Of a stretch of DNA of 5,706 nt, positions 5,129-5,706 are shown one piece after another (within the stretch, counting starts at the first letter, position 1; each line of letters starts with the position of its first letter). The translations under genes were made by a program, and so were the position numbers. Source of the stretch: Acidobacteriota bacterium. Lineage in GTDB: Bacteria; Acidobacteriota; Vicinamibacteria; Vicinamibacterales; UBA8438. The notes beneath the pieces are model-generated. The model worked only from the letters and a program-made list of their open reading frames with translations, made no database searches and had not been told where the DNA came from. Location: the NCBI GenBank assembly GCA_011523485.1, contig WTGR01000290.1:1-5706 (forward strand), given 5' to 3'.

Positions 5129-5706
5129 ATGAAGTTCCTGCGGCGCCTGCTCGACGCGCAGGCGCATCACTTCGAGCCGGGCGGCAAGCTCGAGCGCCTG
5201 TACCCGCTCTGGGAAGCCCAGGACAGCTTTCTCTACACGCCCGGTCAGGTCACCGCCGGCCCGTCCCACGTGCGCGACGGGCTCGACCTGAAGCGGATGA
5301 TGATCACCGTCGTCGTCGCGCTGGCCGGCTGCGTCTGGATGGCGCTGCACAACACCGGCTACCAGGCGAACCTGGCCATCGCGGCCGGCGCGGCGCCGCT
5401 CGCGACCTGGCAGACCGGCGCCATGCAGGCGCTCGGCCTCGAGTTCGCGCCCGACGACCTGCTGAGCTGCCTGGTCCACGGCGGCCTCTACTACCTGCCG
5501 ATCCTGCTCGTGACCTTCGCGGTCGGCGGCCTGTGGGAGGCGCTGTTCGCGGTGGTGCGCAAGCACGAGCTGAACGAGGGCTTCCTCGTCACCGGGATGC
5601 TGTTCCCGCTGGTGCTGCCCCCGACCATTCCGCTGTGGCAGGTGGCGCTGGGCATCTCGTTCGGCATCGTGGTCGGCAAGGAGATCTTCGGCGGCACCGG
5701 CATGAA
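5129..5706 (+). CDS. nqrB: Na+-translocating NADH:quinone oxidoreductase subunit B (5' part)
   Basis: NqrB, the main membrane subunit of the Na+-NQR, which carries a covalently bound FMN and riboflavin and helps form the Na+ path and quinone site. The first 192 codons are present, about half of a protein usually near 400-415 residues; the gene runs off the window end. Seen: the conserved N-terminus [18 protein letters not shown] (13-30), FLYTPGQVT (34-42), [13 protein letters not shown] (47-59), membrane segments at about 58-73, 117-143 and 153-187, [21 protein letters not shown] (145-165) and KEIFGGTGM (184-192). The Thr that binds FMN (SGAT motif) lies beyond the window. The ATG at 5129 matches the family N-terminus; only a weak GGA precedes it. 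The frame is also open upstream back to the nqrA stop, without family sequence. Confidence 0.97.
   Translation, partial: MKFLRRLLDAQAHHFEPGGKLERLYPLWEAQDSFLYTPGQVTAGPSHVRDGLDLKRMMITVVVALAGCVWMALHNTGYQANLAIAAGAAPLATWQTGAMQALGLEFAPDDLLSCLVHGGLYYLPILLVTFAVGGLWEALFAVVRKHELNEGFLVTGMLFPLVLPPTIPLWQVALGISFGIVVGKEIFGGTGM

Noticed and set aside
4852..5130. 92-residue minus-strand open frame between the small gene and nqrB
   Set aside because: Pro/Ser/Arg-rich without motifs, covers two promoters and the hairpin, and overlaps the starts of both flanking genes.

Overview
The window is a G+C-rich piece of a bacterial chromosome (strong G/C bias at third codon positions, judged by eye) in which two unrelated gene sets sit back to back. 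A Na+-translocating NADH:quinone oxidoreductase (Na+-NQR) subunit gene, a pair of GT4-type glycosyltransferases and an apparent IS1-type transposase fossil fit a Gram-negative environmental bacterium. Acidobacteriota or a similar G+C-rich phylum is my guess. The window has no rRNA or marker gene, so the taxonomy is inference.

Layout. Positions 1-297 hold little: perhaps the last 18 codons of an upstream gene (1-57), then no recognisable coding sequence, then an extended -10 promoter. From about 298 to 615 (+) is a small protein with one membrane segment and a charged helical tail. Positions 616-691 carry a short antisense fragment resembling the core of IS1-type transposases. Positions 692-3139 (-) are a two-gene operon of GT-B glycosyltransferases, read from 3139 down to 692, probably for a surface polysaccharide or glycolipid. 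A 102-bp divergent intergenic region separates it from nqrA (3242-4624, +). nqrB begins at 5129 (+) and runs off the window end.

The most interesting part is the 504 bp between nqrA and nqrB, genes that normally lie almost directly next to each other. This gap holds a second small gene on the opposite strand (4640-4855, -), again one membrane helix followed by a coiled coil, with its own sigma70-like promoter. Its protein shares an N-D-x-A-H-x-E-L block with the small protein at the window start. The two upstream regions also share ATGATGA and TCACGTAC in the same order, and both carry inverted repeats of the hexamer ACGTGA. They look like two copies of one dispersed small-gene cassette. Between the second copy and nqrB lie a good forward promoter and, right after it, a compact hairpin followed by seven T, which may be an attenuator, a terminator or a REP-like element.

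Working together: NqrA and NqrB belong to the six-subunit Na+ pump (nqrC-F would lie to the right, outside the window). The two glycosyltransferases would act in sequence on one glycan. The two small membrane proteins have no known role and no evident functional link to either set.
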